The translations under genes were made by a program, and so were the position numbers. Of a stretch of 64,000 nt of DNA, positions 51,697 through 61,062 are shown one piece after another (the first letter of the stretch is position 1; each line of letters begins with the position of its first letter). The notes under the pieces are model-generated. The model ran no database searches. It had not been told where the DNA came from and saw only the letters and a list, made by a program, of their open reading frames with translations. This stretch comes from Sinorhizobium chiapasense (GTDB lineage: Bacteria > Pseudomonadota > Alphaproteobacteria > Rhizobiales > Rhizobiaceae): NCBI RefSeq assembly GCF_036488675.1, contig NZ_CP133152.1, positions 434,001 through 498,000 of the forward strand, in the 5' to 3' direction.

Positions 51697-52086
51697 TCAC
51701 ATGACCAATTGCCCGGCCATGTCCTTGGTTAGCAATTCCTTGTCCTCGCGAACCTGTTTTGCCGTCTCGGCTGCCATGTCCGAGCCGATCTCCGCAATGC
51801 GCGCAGCCTCGTCGGAATAGTCGAGAACTGCGTTCTGCCAGAAGCTGCAATAGAGGTCGAAGGTTTCGTTCAAGTGGTCCGGCGAGAGCAAGTCCTCGAG
51901 TAGCTTCAGGTCCTGCTCGCGTCGGCTCTTCAGGAAATTCAGCATTTCGACCTGATAACGCAGCGTCATCCTCACGGCCTCTGCCTGGAAGCGCCCCATA
52001 GAGAGAAGGTATTTCGCACCATCGGCCATCACCGGCCAGCTTTGCGTCGGTAAGGGGGGCGTGGGGGTTGCGATCATGCTGGGCAT
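51697..52086 (-). CDS. Phasin-like family protein
   Basis: This 129-residue mostly helical protein shows the phasin pattern GRFQAEAVRMTLRYQVEMLN, KLLEDLLSPDHLNETFDLYC and DEAARIAEIGSDMAAETAKQ. Phasins coat polyhydroxyalkanoate granules, common in rhizobia. GAGGAG eight bases before ATG 52086 decides the start over GTG 52092. No PHA genes adjoin it. Confidence 0.68.
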   Translation of the reverse strand: MPSMIATPTPPLPTQSWPVMADGAKYLLSMGRFQAEAVRMTLRYQVEMLNFLKSRREQDLKLLEDLLSPDHLNETFDLYCSFWQNAVLDYSDEAARIAEIGSDMAAETAKQVREDKELLTKDMAGQLVM

Positions 52087-52407
52087 CGACACGACTCCTC
52101 GTTCTAGGGCTCGTCATTCGTCCGGTCGGCAAGCAGGCCCCGAACGGTCCGCCGCTTTGCCGAAAGAGCGTAGAAGGGACTTTCATCGAGCCATCAGTCT
52201 ACGTCGAAACGCACTGCGTTTCGAAAAAAAGTTAAGCCGAGGCGTTCTTTCTATCCTTGATCCGTATCAACCTGCCCTACGACCCGGGAGAAATGCCCGC
52301 AGGCCGTCGGCCCCAACAGCTTTTATGGCGACGCCGGAGATGCTGTTTTTCCGTCGGATTTTGCGGGGGCACGACTAAGGAGGAGGTCCTGTTTCTGATC
52401 GGACAGG
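52087..52407. other. Intergenic region, no gene seen
   Basis: This 321-bp stretch contains CGAAACGC-ACT-GCGTTTCG (about 52204-52222) followed by an A-run, a hairpin of unknown role. Nothing else is supported. Confidence 0.4.
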
Positions 52408-53454
52408 CTAGTCGCGGCTCGCCATGCTGGACCCTGCAGCCACCCAGCGATGCCAGTCGTTCTCGCTACCGTGGAACACGTTGAGGTCAATCCTGCCGTC
52501 GACGCCGTGCGAAAGGCCGGAGCCGGAATATTGCCAGAAGAGCCATTTCCGTCCCGGATAGACCTTGGACGGGTGAGCGGCCACCGAGCGCAACCAGAAT
52601 GGATGGTTCGGGAAGGCGCCCTTCAGATTGTCGCGATAGAAGTCCGGCGCGGTGTAGATGATCGGGCGCTGGCCGTAGTACCTTTCCAGCTTGTCCATGA
52701 AGACCTGCATCTTTTCCAGGACCCGTTCGCGCGAGGGGCGCCTCTTGCAGCTCGACTCGCCGTTCCACTCGACGTCGATGACCGGGGGCAGGGCGCCGGC
52801 TTCCCTCGGCACGTTGCGGATGAACCAGTCGGCCTGTTCGCCGGCCGTCCGGCACCAGTAGAAGAAGTGATAGGCGCCGCGTTTCAGCCCGGCTTCCTTG
52901 GCCCGGCGCCAGTTCTTCTTGAACATCGGATCGAGATGATCGCCGCCGTCGGTTGCCTTGATATAGGCGAAGTTCGCGCCCTGCGTCCGCAACTTCGCCC
53001 AGTTGATGTCGCCCTGCCAGCGTGAAACGTCGACGCCGTGCACGGCAAGTTTCCTCGGAGACCGCGAGCCGAAATTGATCGGCTTGGCGTCGCGGAAGCG
53101 ATGGCTGTAGACCTGTCCCCGCGTTGGCGCCTCCTCGATCGCGGAATTTTCCGGAGTGATGAGAGCGATCGGTCTTTCCGAAGGCACGGGCATGCCGGTT
53201 GTTCTGGCTACGGGCACGAAGGCCTGCGGCTCTGGAGCCGGCCCCACCCAGGCCAGCATTTCCTGCGGCGGCGCAGTTTGCGAAGCGGCCGTGCCGACAT
53301 TCGCGGCGGGCATGGGCGCAAGCGGCCGTGCAACGGAGCTCGTCGTTTCCCGTGACGGTTGCTGAGCCGCAACCCTATCCCGATTGGAACTGAATCCGCA
53401 GCCCGACAAAACGAGGCCGGCAAGGAGGACCACTGGCACAGTTGAGAGACGCAT
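52408..53454 (-). CDS. GH25-family lysozyme lipoprotein
   Basis: This 348-residue protein has a lipoprotein signal with lipobox LSGC (about 16-19) and a disordered linker (20-125). The GH25 muramidase barrel follows: HGVDVSRWQGDINWAKL with the first catalytic Asp, KATDGGDHLDPMF, RGAYHFFYW, PPVIDVEWNG (Asp/Glu pair), IYTAPDFYRDN and WLFWQYSGSG. It cuts peptidoglycan between MurNAc and GlcNAc. It stands alone and acts in the periplasm or at the envelope. Confidence 0.88.
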   Translation of the reverse strand: MRLSTVPVVLLAGLVLSGCGFSSNRDRVAAQQPSRETTSSVARPLAPMPAANVGTAASQTAPPQEMLAWVGPAPEPQAFVPVARTTGMPVPSERPIALITPENSAIEEAPTRGQVYSHRFRDAKPINFGSRSPRKLAVHGVDVSRWQGDINWAKLRTQGANFAYIKATDGGDHLDPMFKKNWRRAKEAGLKRGAYHFFYWCRTAGEQADWFIRNVPREAGALPPVIDVEWNGESSCKRRPSRERVLEKMQVFMDKLERYYGQRPIIYTAPDFYRDNLKGAFPNHPFWLRSVAAHPSKVYPGRKWLFWQYSGSGLSHGVDGRIDLNVFHGSENDWHRWVAAGSSMASRD

Positions 53455-53741
53455 AGGAACCCGTACGCAAGACTTTCGGTGACAGCGGAACAGCCGTCGA
53501 ACCCACTGACGGGAATTGCTAACGGAAAATTACCAAAAAAGACTGAATCCGATCTTTGCAGACGTCGGATTTGTCCATGTGAGCGAGACGCGACGAAAAC
53601 GTCGAGAAAGCGGTCGCCTGAAAACCGGCACGTGAGTTGTTTGCTCCAGCGCAATGATCTTCAAATATCGCGCGCATAAAAGGTGAGAAAACAACTCATA
53701 AATAAGAGCCAGCTGGCTCGTTCCCCGGAAGGAAATCGCGC

Positions 53742-54290
53742 ATGAATTGCCTCAAATTGCTCCCGATTGCATCGGCTGGCCTCCTCGTCACGGGAGTCTC
53801 GTTGGCGTCGGCGGCAGAATATCGGATCGGCGATCCGCAGTTGCGCCACGGCATGGAGATCGCTGCCGTCTACCTGCAGCCGATCGAGATGGACCCTCCC
53901 GGCATGATGCTGCCGGCGGCTGAAGCCCATATCCATCTGGAGGCGGACGTCCACGCCGCGGCCGATAACAAGAACGGCTTTGCGGAAGGGGACTGGGTGC
54001 CCAACCTCCACGTGGAATATCGCTTGACCAAGGCTGACACCGGCGAGGAGACGGCTGGATCCTTCATGTCCATGGTGGCGAGCGACGGTCCTCACTACGG
54101 CGACAACGTCAAGCTGATGGGGCCGGGCAAATACAGGCTCGAGCTGACCATCCACTCGGAACCGCAGGAAGAGACTGCCCATTTCGGCCGCCACGTCGAC
54201 AAGGAAACAGGGGTCGCGCCCTGGCCGGAGGCATTTTCCGTCGAATATGAATTCACTTACGCCGGCGTGGGGAAAAAGGGTGGCTACTAG
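53742..54290 (+). CDS. ftrA: Periplasmic iron-transport protein FtrA/P19 family
   Basis: This 182-residue protein has a signal peptide (1-24, ending SLASA) and an immunoglobulin-like fold. Metal ligands appear in PPGMMLPAAEAHIHLEADVH, where Met and His residues bind Cu and Fe in P19, plus a late HFGRH. In Brucella and rhizobia FtrA works with FtrB, the Ftr1-type permease FtrC and FtrD for ferrous-iron uptake. GGAAGGAAA lies 6-9 bases before the ATG. A strong terminator follows, so this gene is not read through into ftrD. Confidence 0.85.
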   Translation: MNCLKLLPIASAGLLVTGVSLASAAEYRIGDPQLRHGMEIAAVYLQPIEMDPPGMMLPAAEAHIHLEADVHAAADNKNGFAEGDWVPNLHVEYRLTKADTGEETAGSFMSMVASDGPHYGDNVKLMGPGKYRLELTIHSEPQEETAHFGRHVDKETGVAPWPEAFSVEYEFTYAGVGKKGGY

Positions 54291-54359
54291 AGCCTGTCGT
54301 CCCACGGCGTGAGCGGGGCGGCCGATCGTGACGATAGGCTCCGCGCCCAACTGCCGGGG

Positions 54360-54397
54360 AGGCCGCGCGAATAGCATCGCCGCGCGGCCTCTTTGTT
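54360..54397 (+). terminator. Intrinsic terminator after ftrA
   Basis: A 10-bp perfect stem AGGCCGCGCG/CGCGCGGCCT with an 11-base loop is followed by CTTTGTTT. Confidence 0.75.
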
Positions 54398-54518
54398 TCC
54401 GTAATAGCAATGTCCGGAACAACATGGCGCCTCTTCTCCAAACTTTCTTGTCTCGCGCCGGGCCTGCGGTGCTGCTCGGAGAAACGCGGACGAACCGGGC
54501 GAGGCGGCGGCACGTCGC

Positions 54519-55919
54519 ATGACCACGACTGTCTTCTTGTCGCGGCCACAGAGCGATGTCTGGCAGCGGATCGGTGACTGGCTGGCGCAACATCAACGGC
54601 AAATCCGCTGGATCCAGTGGAGTGTCGTCGCTGTCTATGCGGTGCTGCTCGTCGTGCCGGTGTTTTTGCCGATGCCCGGCAACGCCGCGCATATATGGGA
54701 CGATTTGACCCGCTTCGCGCAGTTTGCGTTCTGGGGCATATGGTGGCCAATGGTGCTGTTTGCGACGGTGCTTGTCGGACGCGTGTGGTGCGGGCTTCTT
54801 TGTCCCGAGGGGGCAATTTCCGAATTCAGCAGTCGGCACGGACGGGGAGGCGGCATACCGCGATGGGTCAAATGGAACGGATGGCCGACCCTCGCCTTTG
54901 CCAGCACGACGCTCTACGGCCAGATGGTCAGCGTCTATCAGTATCCGAAACCGGCGCTGCTGGTGCTCGGCGGTTCGACGCTGGCCGCCGCCGCGGTGGG
55001 TTATCTCTACGGCAAGGAAAAGCGCGTGTGGTGCCGCTATCTCTGCCCGGTCGGCGGGGTCTTCGGCCTGTTCGCCAAGCTCGCGCCGCTCCATTTCCGC
55101 GTCGATCCGGAGGTCTGGCGGGAGACACAGCGCGCAGGGCTGAAACCGGGCCCGGTCAACTGTGCGCCGCTGGTGCCGTTGAAGACCATGCGGGGCGCAA
55201 GCGACTGCCATATGTGCGGCCGGTGCAGCGGATTCCGCGGAGCGATCCGGCTCGCGCGCCGGTCGCCCCTTAATGAGATAGTACATGTGGCGGGGGAACA
55301 TCCGAACCCGTGGGAAACGGTGCTGATCGTCTTCGGGCTGATGGGCGTTGCTCTCGGCGCCTTCCATTGGAGCGTGAGCCCCTGGTTCAACGCGGCAAAA
55401 CAACGGGTTGCCGAATGGCTTGTCGAGCGCGGCGTGCTGTGGCCGCTGGAGATCTCGCCGCCCTGGTGGGTACTGACGAACTATCCGGAGAGAAATGACG
55501 TATTGTCTCTGCTCGATGGGACCATCCTGATTCTCTACGTGCTCACGACGGCGCTCGCCGTCGGGCTCGCAATCACGCTGCTGCTTGCGCTTGCCACGCT
55601 CTGCCTTGGTCGCTGGAACCCTGCGCGGTTTCATCATCTGGCGCAAACGCTGATCCCGCTCGCGGCCGCTGGCGTCTTCCTCGGACTGTCTGCGCTGTCA
55701 GTCACGCAGCTTCGGATGGATGGGATCGATCTGCCGTGGGTCGCTGAAGCGCGGGCGGCAATGCTCTTCCTTGCAAGCGGCTGGTCCGGCGTGCTCTGCT
55801 GGCACGTTACAGGGCTTTATTGCAAGCCTTGCGGGCGCCGCGTGTTGGCGCTCGCGAGCGTCGGGCTCGCCGTCGCGATCACAAACACGGGCTGGTTCCT
55901 GTTCTTTTGGGGCTGGTAA
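54519..55919 (+). CDS. ftrD: Polyferredoxin-like membrane protein, FtrD family
   Basis: This 466-residue protein has several membrane segments and the Cys clusters of NapH/RdxH/FtrD-type 4Fe-4S proteins: VGRVWCGLLCPEGA, VWCRYLCPVGG and SDCHMCGRCSG, plus GLYCKPCGRR near the end. It should pass electrons to the FtrA-FtrC system. The ATG overlaps the stop of a short 5' frame. The ftrB and ftrC genes expected between ftrA and ftrD are absent from the 228-bp gap. Confidence 0.78.
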   Translation: MTTTVFLSRPQSDVWQRIGDWLAQHQRQIRWIQWSVVAVYAVLLVVPVFLPMPGNAAHIWDDLTRFAQFAFWGIWWPMVLFATVLVGRVWCGLLCPEGAISEFSSRHGRGGGIPRWVKWNGWPTLAFASTTLYGQMVSVYQYPKPALLVLGGSTLAAAAVGYLYGKEKRVWCRYLCPVGGVFGLFAKLAPLHFRVDPEVWRETQRAGLKPGPVNCAPLVPLKTMRGASDCHMCGRCSGFRGAIRLARRSPLNEIVHVAGEHPNPWETVLIVFGLMGVALGAFHWSVSPWFNAAKQRVAEWLVERGVLWPLEISPPWWVLTNYPERNDVLSLLDGTILILYVLTTALAVGLAITLLLALATLCLGRWNPARFHHLAQTLIPLAAAGVFLGLSALSVTQLRMDGIDLPWVAEARAAMLFLASGWSGVLCWHVTGLYCKPCGRRVLALASVGLAVAITNTGWFLFFWGW

Positions 55920-55986
55920 CCAGACGCCGACTTGTCCCACGCGTGCATGCGGCCCCGCGGCCGACCGAAGTCGGAGCGAAACGGAA

Positions 55987-57048
55987 TCAATTCGAGCCGG
56001 CCATCCCGCGCCGGTTCCTGGCGTCAAAGACCGGCGCCGTGCTCTCGCGCACGACGAGTTCGACGGGTAGTACGGTTTCGATGTCGACGCCGGGCGTCTC
56101 GGCATTCATCAGCCGCAACAGAATATTCGCCGCCGCCCGTCCGGCGCCGTGCTGCTGGATCCTGACGGTCGTCAGCTTCGGTCGGATGAGTTCGAGAAGC
56201 GGCATGTCGTTGAAGCCGGTGACGGAAACCTGGCGAGGGCAGTCGATGCCGCGTTCGCGCAGTGCCTCGATTGCGCCGAGCGCCAGTCGGTCATTGGCGC
56301 AAAGCACCGCCGTGAACGGTTTCCCTGAAGAGAGCAGGGCCGCCAGGCATCGGCCACCCTCCTGTTCGTCGAAACGGGTGGCGGTGACGATCAGTTCCTC
56401 GTCGACGGCGACGGAAAGATCGTCCGCAGCTTTGCGAAACGCCGCGAGGCGCAACTGCCCGGTCGAAAGCTCCTGGGGGCCGGCGATATGCGCGATCCGT
56501 TCGTGTCCGAGCTGGCGGAGATGCCGCAGCATCTGACAGATGCCCGCGTCTTCGTCGCTGATGACATAGGGTATGTCCGAGTATTCCACCTTGCGGTTCA
56601 AGGTCACGACCGGAAGCCCGTCCTGGGCCGCCTTGGCGATCGATGGGTCGCTTCGCAACACGGCGGCATGGATGATGCCATCGACACCGCGATCGCGCAG
56701 AACGTCCAGGAGCCGTATCTCCCGGTCTCTGTCGCTATCGGTGTTGACAATGATCGAGGCGTAACCGAGTGGCTCCAGTACGCTCTCTATGCCGCGCAGG
56801 ATCGGCGGGAAGATGAGGTTGGTGATATCAGGGATCATGACGCCGACGCTCATCGTCCGGTTGGTCCTGAGACCCGCCGCAATCCTGTTTGGCCGATAGC
56901 CGAGCGCGTCCGCCGCTGCCTGGATGCGCTTGACGACCTCTTCCGTGATGTTCTTGCGCTCGACCGGATCGAGTGCACGCGAGACGGTGGAGACGTGGAC
57001 CCCCGTCTCGCGCGCTATATCCTTGAGAGTAGTTCTCTTTTTCAGCAT
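55987..57048 (-). CDS. LacI-family transcriptional repressor
   Basis: This 353-residue protein has the LacI helix-turn-helix TLKDIARETGVHVSTVSRAL (8-27) and hinge (VKRIQAAADALGYRPNRIAA), then a periplasmic-binding-type effector domain (GVMIPDITNLIFPPILRGIE). Three TGCAATCGATTGCA-type operators lie in the divergent region, one just upstream of its own start. It therefore controls itself and the plus-strand transport/catabolic operon. The effector is probably an aromatic substrate or intermediate. Confidence 0.92.
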   Translation of the reverse strand: MLKKRTTLKDIARETGVHVSTVSRALDPVERKNITEEVVKRIQAAADALGYRPNRIAAGLRTNRTMSVGVMIPDITNLIFPPILRGIESVLEPLGYASIIVNTDSDRDREIRLLDVLRDRGVDGIIHAAVLRSDPSIAKAAQDGLPVVTLNRKVEYSDIPYVISDEDAGICQMLRHLRQLGHERIAHIAGPQELSTGQLRLAAFRKAADDLSVAVDEELIVTATRFDEQEGGRCLAALLSSGKPFTAVLCANDRLALGAIEALRERGIDCPRQVSVTGFNDMPLLELIRPKLTTVRIQQHGAGRAAANILLRLMNAETPGVDIETVLPVELVVRESTAPVFDARNRRGMAGSN

Positions 57049-57095
57049 TTTCCGTGCCCCGACACGAACGCCATTCTACAGCGGGACGGCAAAGA

Positions 57096-57109
57096 AGCAA
57101 TCGATTGCA
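57096..57109. promoter_or_regulatory. LacI-type operator 1
   Basis: AGCAATCGATTGCA lies 48 bp upstream of the lacI-type gene start. Confidence 0.75.
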
Positions 57110-57125
57110 CAATCTTCCTTGACGC

Positions 57126-57158
57126 TTGACAAAGGTCATGTTAACAGTTCTATGCAAT
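57126..57158 (+). promoter_or_regulatory. Putative operon promoter overlapping operator 2
   Basis: TTGACA at 57126-57131 has a weak -10 (CTATGC-like) about 18 bp downstream. Operator 2 covers the -10 region, so repressor binding would block RNA polymerase. Confidence 0.5.
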
Positions 57159-57166
57159 CGATTGCA
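57153..57166. promoter_or_regulatory. LacI-type operator 2
   Basis: Perfect palindrome TGCAATCGATTGCA. Confidence 0.85.
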
Positions 57167-57285
57167 TTCATGTTGCATTCATGCGCAAGCGGTTCGGTTG
57201 GCGGACCACGGTCGTTTCTTGCGGGAAGAGGAGTCTTCGCAAGAAAATTGCGGGATGGCTGCCGCCCTTATTTTTTGGCGCCGCG

Positions 57286-57299
57286 TGCAATCGATTGCA
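57286..57299. promoter_or_regulatory. LacI-type operator 3
   Basis: A second perfect TGCAATCGATTGCA, 133 bp (about 12.7 turns) from operator 2, in the leader of the operon. Looping between operators is possible. Confidence 0.85.
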
Positions 57300-57331
57300 G
57301 GCAGTTTCGCGATGGAGAAGGAGGAGCATCA

Positions 57332-58621
57332 GTGAGACTTGGAAAAACTCTCGGACGGTTTCTGGCGGCAACGACCGCCCTGGCGCTTGCGGCCACGGCC
57401 GCTCGGGCGCAAACCCTGAAAATAGGCGCATCCTTGCCGATCACCGGTGGCCTGTCGGTCAGCGGCGAGAAGCATAAGCGCGGATATGAACTCTGCACCA
57501 AGCTGATCAACGAAGCCGGCGGCATTCTCGGTCGCCAGGTCGAACTGGTGGTGAGCGATAATCGCTCCGATCCGGCGACCGCGATCAACCAGTACGAGCG
57601 GTTCATCAACGTCGACAAGGTCGATGCTGTTTACGGCACGTTTTCGAGCCGGCTGACCTTTCCGGTCGGCAGCATTCTTTCCAAATACAATATGGTCCAC
57701 GCCGTTCCCTCCGGCGGCGCCTTGCGCATCTACGAGCAGGGATACCGCAACCTCTTTTATTTCCAGGTCAGCGCGGCGGAATACACCGGCAAGGACGTCG
57801 TTGCCGTAATCAAGGATCTCATCCCTCAAGGGCAGGGTCCGAAGACCGCGGCAATCGTTTCCGCCGATGACTTCTTCGCCAATGCGATTGCGGCGGGCCT
57901 GCTTGGCGAAAAGGTCAAGGATCCGGCAACCGACAAGGAGATTGCCGATCTCGCTCCCGGGTATCTCGCCGACGCCGGCATCAAGGTCGTCATGCAGGAG
58001 AAATGGCCGGAAGAAGGCTTCAACGACTGGCTGAATCTCGCCAACTCGATCAAGCGCTCCGGCGCCGAGATGATCATCGGCCTGACAGCGTCAGCCGAGG
58101 AGGCGGTGCAGCTCACCCGCAGCCTCAAAACCGTCGGCGCGACGCCGAAACTCGTCTATCTGAGCCAGGGCGCCCAGACGGAATTCATCGAGGGTGTCGG
58201 CGAAAACGCCGCCAACGGCGTGATGATCCACACGACCTGGCACAAGGACGTGCCTTTCGAAAGCACGCTTGCCGGCAAGCCCTTCAGCAATGCCGATTTC
58301 GTCAAGGCGTTCGAGGCGGAATACGGCGTCGAGCCGGATGAGGACAGCGCCATTCCGTTTGCCGTCTGCCAGGGGATCGAGCAGGCGATCAACGGCGCCG
58401 GCACCACCGACAACGCCAAGATGGGCGAATGGCTGCACGCCCGCATCAACGACGATCCGGTGCGCACGGTTCTCGGCCGCTTCACATGGGACGAGCGTGG
58501 CCTCGCCAAGGACAAATCGCACATCATGACGCAGTGGCAGGACGGCAAGCTGAACTTTGTCTATCCAACCGGCGAGTTCGAAGGCGTCGTTCCGTTCAAC
58601 TATCCGAAGGCCGGCTTCTGA
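57332..58621 (+). CDS. Branched-chain-amino-acid-type ABC substrate-binding protein
   Basis: This 429-residue protein has a signal peptide (1-26, ending ATAARA), then a LivJ/HmgA-type type I binding fold: LKIGASLPITGGLSVSGEKH, VVSDNRSDPATAINQYERFI, YGTFSSRLTFP and FYFQVSAAEYTG. GGAGGAG lies five bases before GTG 57332; the open frame farther upstream is non-coding. It is the first gene of a six-gene-or-longer operon, with aromatic ring cleavage downstream, so an aromatic acid or polyhydroxylated aromatic is the likely ligand. Confidence 0.88.
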   Translation: MRLGKTLGRFLAATTALALAATAARAQTLKIGASLPITGGLSVSGEKHKRGYELCTKLINEAGGILGRQVELVVSDNRSDPATAINQYERFINVDKVDAVYGTFSSRLTFPVGSILSKYNMVHAVPSGGALRIYEQGYRNLFYFQVSAAEYTGKDVVAVIKDLIPQGQGPKTAAIVSADDFFANAIAAGLLGEKVKDPATDKEIADLAPGYLADAGIKVVMQEKWPEEGFNDWLNLANSIKRSGAEMIIGLTASAEEAVQLTRSLKTVGATPKLVYLSQGAQTEFIEGVGENAANGVMIHTTWHKDVPFESTLAGKPFSNADFVKAFEAEYGVEPDEDSAIPFAVCQGIEQAINGAGTTDNAKMGEWLHARINDDPVRTVLGRFTWDERGLAKDKSHIMTQWQDGKLNFVYPTGEFEGVVPFNYPKAGF

Positions 58622-58695
58622 GCGCATCGGGACGCGGGCATGAACCCGCGTCCGGACCGCAAGAAATCGTGTCGAGGAAATGGGAGGTCGGGCGC

Positions 58696-59445
58696 ATGCT
58701 CGAAGTGAAGAACCTTTGCAAGCATTATGGGGGTATCAAGGCCGTCGACGGCGCGACATTCGCCGTCGAAAGGGGCTCGATCACTGCCCTGATCGGGCCG
58801 AACGGCGCCGGCAAGACGACAGCCTTCAATTGTATCAGCCGCACGGTAACGCCGACGTCCGGCGAAGTCTGGCTCGATGGCGCGCGGATCGATCAATTGC
58901 GGCCGCACAAAATCACCGCGAAGGGCCTCAGCCGCACGTTCCAGATCTCCCGCAACCTTTCCGACATGACGGTCATCGAGAATGTCATCGTGCAGTCTCG
59001 CGTGGACGGCATTCGCGGCATGTTGCGGCCGGCGATGAGCGCGGAAGAAAAAGACAAGGCAATGGCCATCCTCGACTTCCTCGGTATCACCCGCATCGCC
59101 TACGAGGACGGCCACAACCTCTCCTACGGCCAGAAGAAGCTGATGGACCTGGCAGCGCTCCTGATGTCGGATCCGAAGATCATCCTGCTCGATGAGCCGG
59201 CCGGCGGCGTCAATCCGACCCTGATGGAGGAGATCATCGGCCACATCCGGGCGCTGAACGAGAAGAGGGGCCTCACGGTCCTGATCGTCGAGCACAACAT
59301 GGACCTGATCATGCGGCTCTCCCACAAAGTCGTGGTCATGGCGCAAGGCCGCGTGATTTGCGACGGACCGCCGGAGATGGTTCGCAAGGACCCGCAGGTG
59401 CTTGACGCCTATCTCGGCGGTGTCCTCGAAGAGGAGGCTGCCTGA
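58696..59445 (+). CDS. ABC transporter ATP-binding protein, LivG type
   Basis: This 249-residue ATPase has Walker A LIGPNGAGKTT, signature LSYGQKKLMDLA (with Tyr for Ser in the usual LSGGQ), Walker B IILLDEPAGGVNP and the His in VEHNMDLI. The C-terminus is the LivG type. It starts at ATG 58696; the upstream part of the open frame is a shadow of the preceding gene. It overlaps the next gene by one base. Confidence 0.92.
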   Translation: MLEVKNLCKHYGGIKAVDGATFAVERGSITALIGPNGAGKTTAFNCISRTVTPTSGEVWLDGARIDQLRPHKITAKGLSRTFQISRNLSDMTVIENVIVQSRVDGIRGMLRPAMSAEEKDKAMAILDFLGITRIAYEDGHNLSYGQKKLMDLAALLMSDPKIILLDEPAGGVNPTLMEEIIGHIRALNEKRGLTVLIVEHNMDLIMRLSHKVVVMAQGRVICDGPPEMVRKDPQVLDAYLGGVLEEEAA

Positions 59446-60173
59446 TGACCGAACTGCTCCAGGTCACCAACATCACCGCCGGCTATGGCGACGGACCGGC
59501 CATTCTCGACGGTGCGCATCTGACCGTCGAGCCCGGCAAGGTCCATTGCATCATCGGGCCGAATGGCGCGGGCAAGTCGACGTTGCTGAAGTCGATCTGC
59601 GGCATGCTGACCATCCGCAAGGGCGATGTGATTTTCAAGGGCAAGCGCCTCAATGGGATGCGGCCGGATCAGATTCTGCGCGAAGGCATCTGCTTCGTGC
59701 CGCAGGAGCGGGCGCTTTTTCCCAAGATGACCGTGCGCGAGAACCTGCGCATGGGCGGGTTCATCCTCAATAATCAAAAGGAACTCGATCGTCGCATCGA
59801 CGGCATTCTGGAGCGCTTTCCGATCCTGCGCGAGCGTGCCGACCAGCATGCCGGCACCATGTCGGGCGGGCAGCAGCAGACGCTCGCCATGGCTCGCACG
59901 CTGATCATCAAACCTGCGATCGTCATGCTCGACGAGCCATCGCTCGGGCTGGCACCGAAGGTGATCCAGGAGATGTTCGACATCATGAAGATGATGTCGG
60001 CCGAAGGCGTCACCGTACTGCTGGTCGAGCAGAACGCCCTGATGGGGCTCAAGAATTCCGATTGGGGCGTCGTGCTCGACCTTGGCCGCACGCTGTTTGA
60101 GGGCCCGGCTGCCGACGTGCTTGCCGATCCGCGCATCCAGGAACTCTACCTTGGCGGCAAGAAGGCCGCCTGA
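59445..60173 (+). CDS. ABC transporter ATP-binding protein, LivF type
   Basis: This 242-residue ATPase has Walker A IIGPNGAGKSTLLKSICG, signature MSGGQQQTLAMAR, Walker B VMLDEPSLGLAP and the LivF end ADVLADPRIQELYLGG. With the LivG-type protein it powers the importer. Confidence 0.93.
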   Translation: MTELLQVTNITAGYGDGPAILDGAHLTVEPGKVHCIIGPNGAGKSTLLKSICGMLTIRKGDVIFKGKRLNGMRPDQILREGICFVPQERALFPKMTVRENLRMGGFILNNQKELDRRIDGILERFPILRERADQHAGTMSGGQQQTLAMARTLIIKPAIVMLDEPSLGLAPKVIQEMFDIMKMMSAEGVTVLLVEQNALMGLKNSDWGVVLDLGRTLFEGPAADVLADPRIQELYLGGKKAA

Positions 60174-60183
60174 AGAGGGAAAT

Positions 60184-61062
60184 ATGGCAGACATCCTTCA
60201 GATATTGATCCTCGGCCTGGCTCTCGGCGGCGTCATCGCCCTGATGGGATCCGGCCTCTCGCTCGTCTTCGGGGTCATGCGCATCGTCAATCTCGCGCAT
60301 CCATCGCTGATTATCGCCGGTGCTTACATCGCCTACTGGGCCTTCAAGGGTCTCGGCATCGATCCGATCGTGATGCTGCCGGTGTCGGCGGCCATAATGG
60401 CGGCGATCGGCGTCCTGGTCTACCGCCTGATGTTCGAGAAGGAGACGAAGAGCGCCAAATACTCGGAAATGACGGTGCTTCTGACCTTCGCACTCGCAAT
60501 GATGGCGGAAGGCGTGCTCGGCGGCCTGTTCACCAACACCCAGCGTGTCACGTCACCCGATTACGCAACGGATGCCTTCTTCATCGGTGACCTCTTCATC
60601 CCGAAGGGACAGCTCTATGCGGGCCTCTTGTCGCTCGCCATCATCGGTGCGCTCACGCTTTTCCTCAAATATTCACGGCTTGGCTATGCCATCCGCGCCA
60701 CCACCCAGAACCGTGAGGCGGCTGAGCTCCTCGGCGTCAATGTCAATTTCATCAGCATTCTCGCCTTTGCGATCGGCATCGGCTTGGCAGGAGCCGCCGG
60801 CTCGCTGGTGAGCTTCGTCTTCAGCTTTTTCCCGGCCAAGCATTGGGAATGGGTGGCGATGCTGATGTCGGTCGTGGTGCTCGGCGGCATGGGCAGCATT
60901 CTCGGCACCGTTGTCGCTGCTTTGTTGCTGTCCGTCGTGGCTGCCTTCGTCGGCACGTGGATCGGCGCCACCTGGTCGACCATGACCTTCTTCCTCGCCC
61001 TTTTCCTCATCCTGCTGATCCGTCCCCAGGGTCTGTTCGGCGAAAAACCGGAGATGGCATGA
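60184..61062 (+). CDS. ABC transporter permease, LivH type
   Basis: This 292-residue permease is highly hydrophobic, starting MADILQILILGLALGG, with GVMRIVNLAHPSLIIAGAYI and the coupling motif region GYAIRATTQNREAAELLGVN. It is full length for LivH. Its stop overlaps the LivM start. Confidence 0.92.
   Translation: MADILQILILGLALGGVIALMGSGLSLVFGVMRIVNLAHPSLIIAGAYIAYWAFKGLGIDPIVMLPVSAAIMAAIGVLVYRLMFEKETKSAKYSEMTVLLTFALAMMAEGVLGGLFTNTQRVTSPDYATDAFFIGDLFIPKGQLYAGLLSLAIIGALTLFLKYSRLGYAIRATTQNREAAELLGVNVNFISILAFAIGIGLAGAAGSLVSFVFSFFPAKHWEWVAMLMSVVVLGGMGSILGTVVAALLLSVVAAFVGTWIGATWSTMTFFLALFLILLIRPQGLFGEKPEMA

Noticed and set aside
54328..54522. Possible FtrC remnant or small gene before ftrD
   Set aside because: The frame crosses the ftrA terminator and shows no permease motif; only its last codons overlap ftrD.
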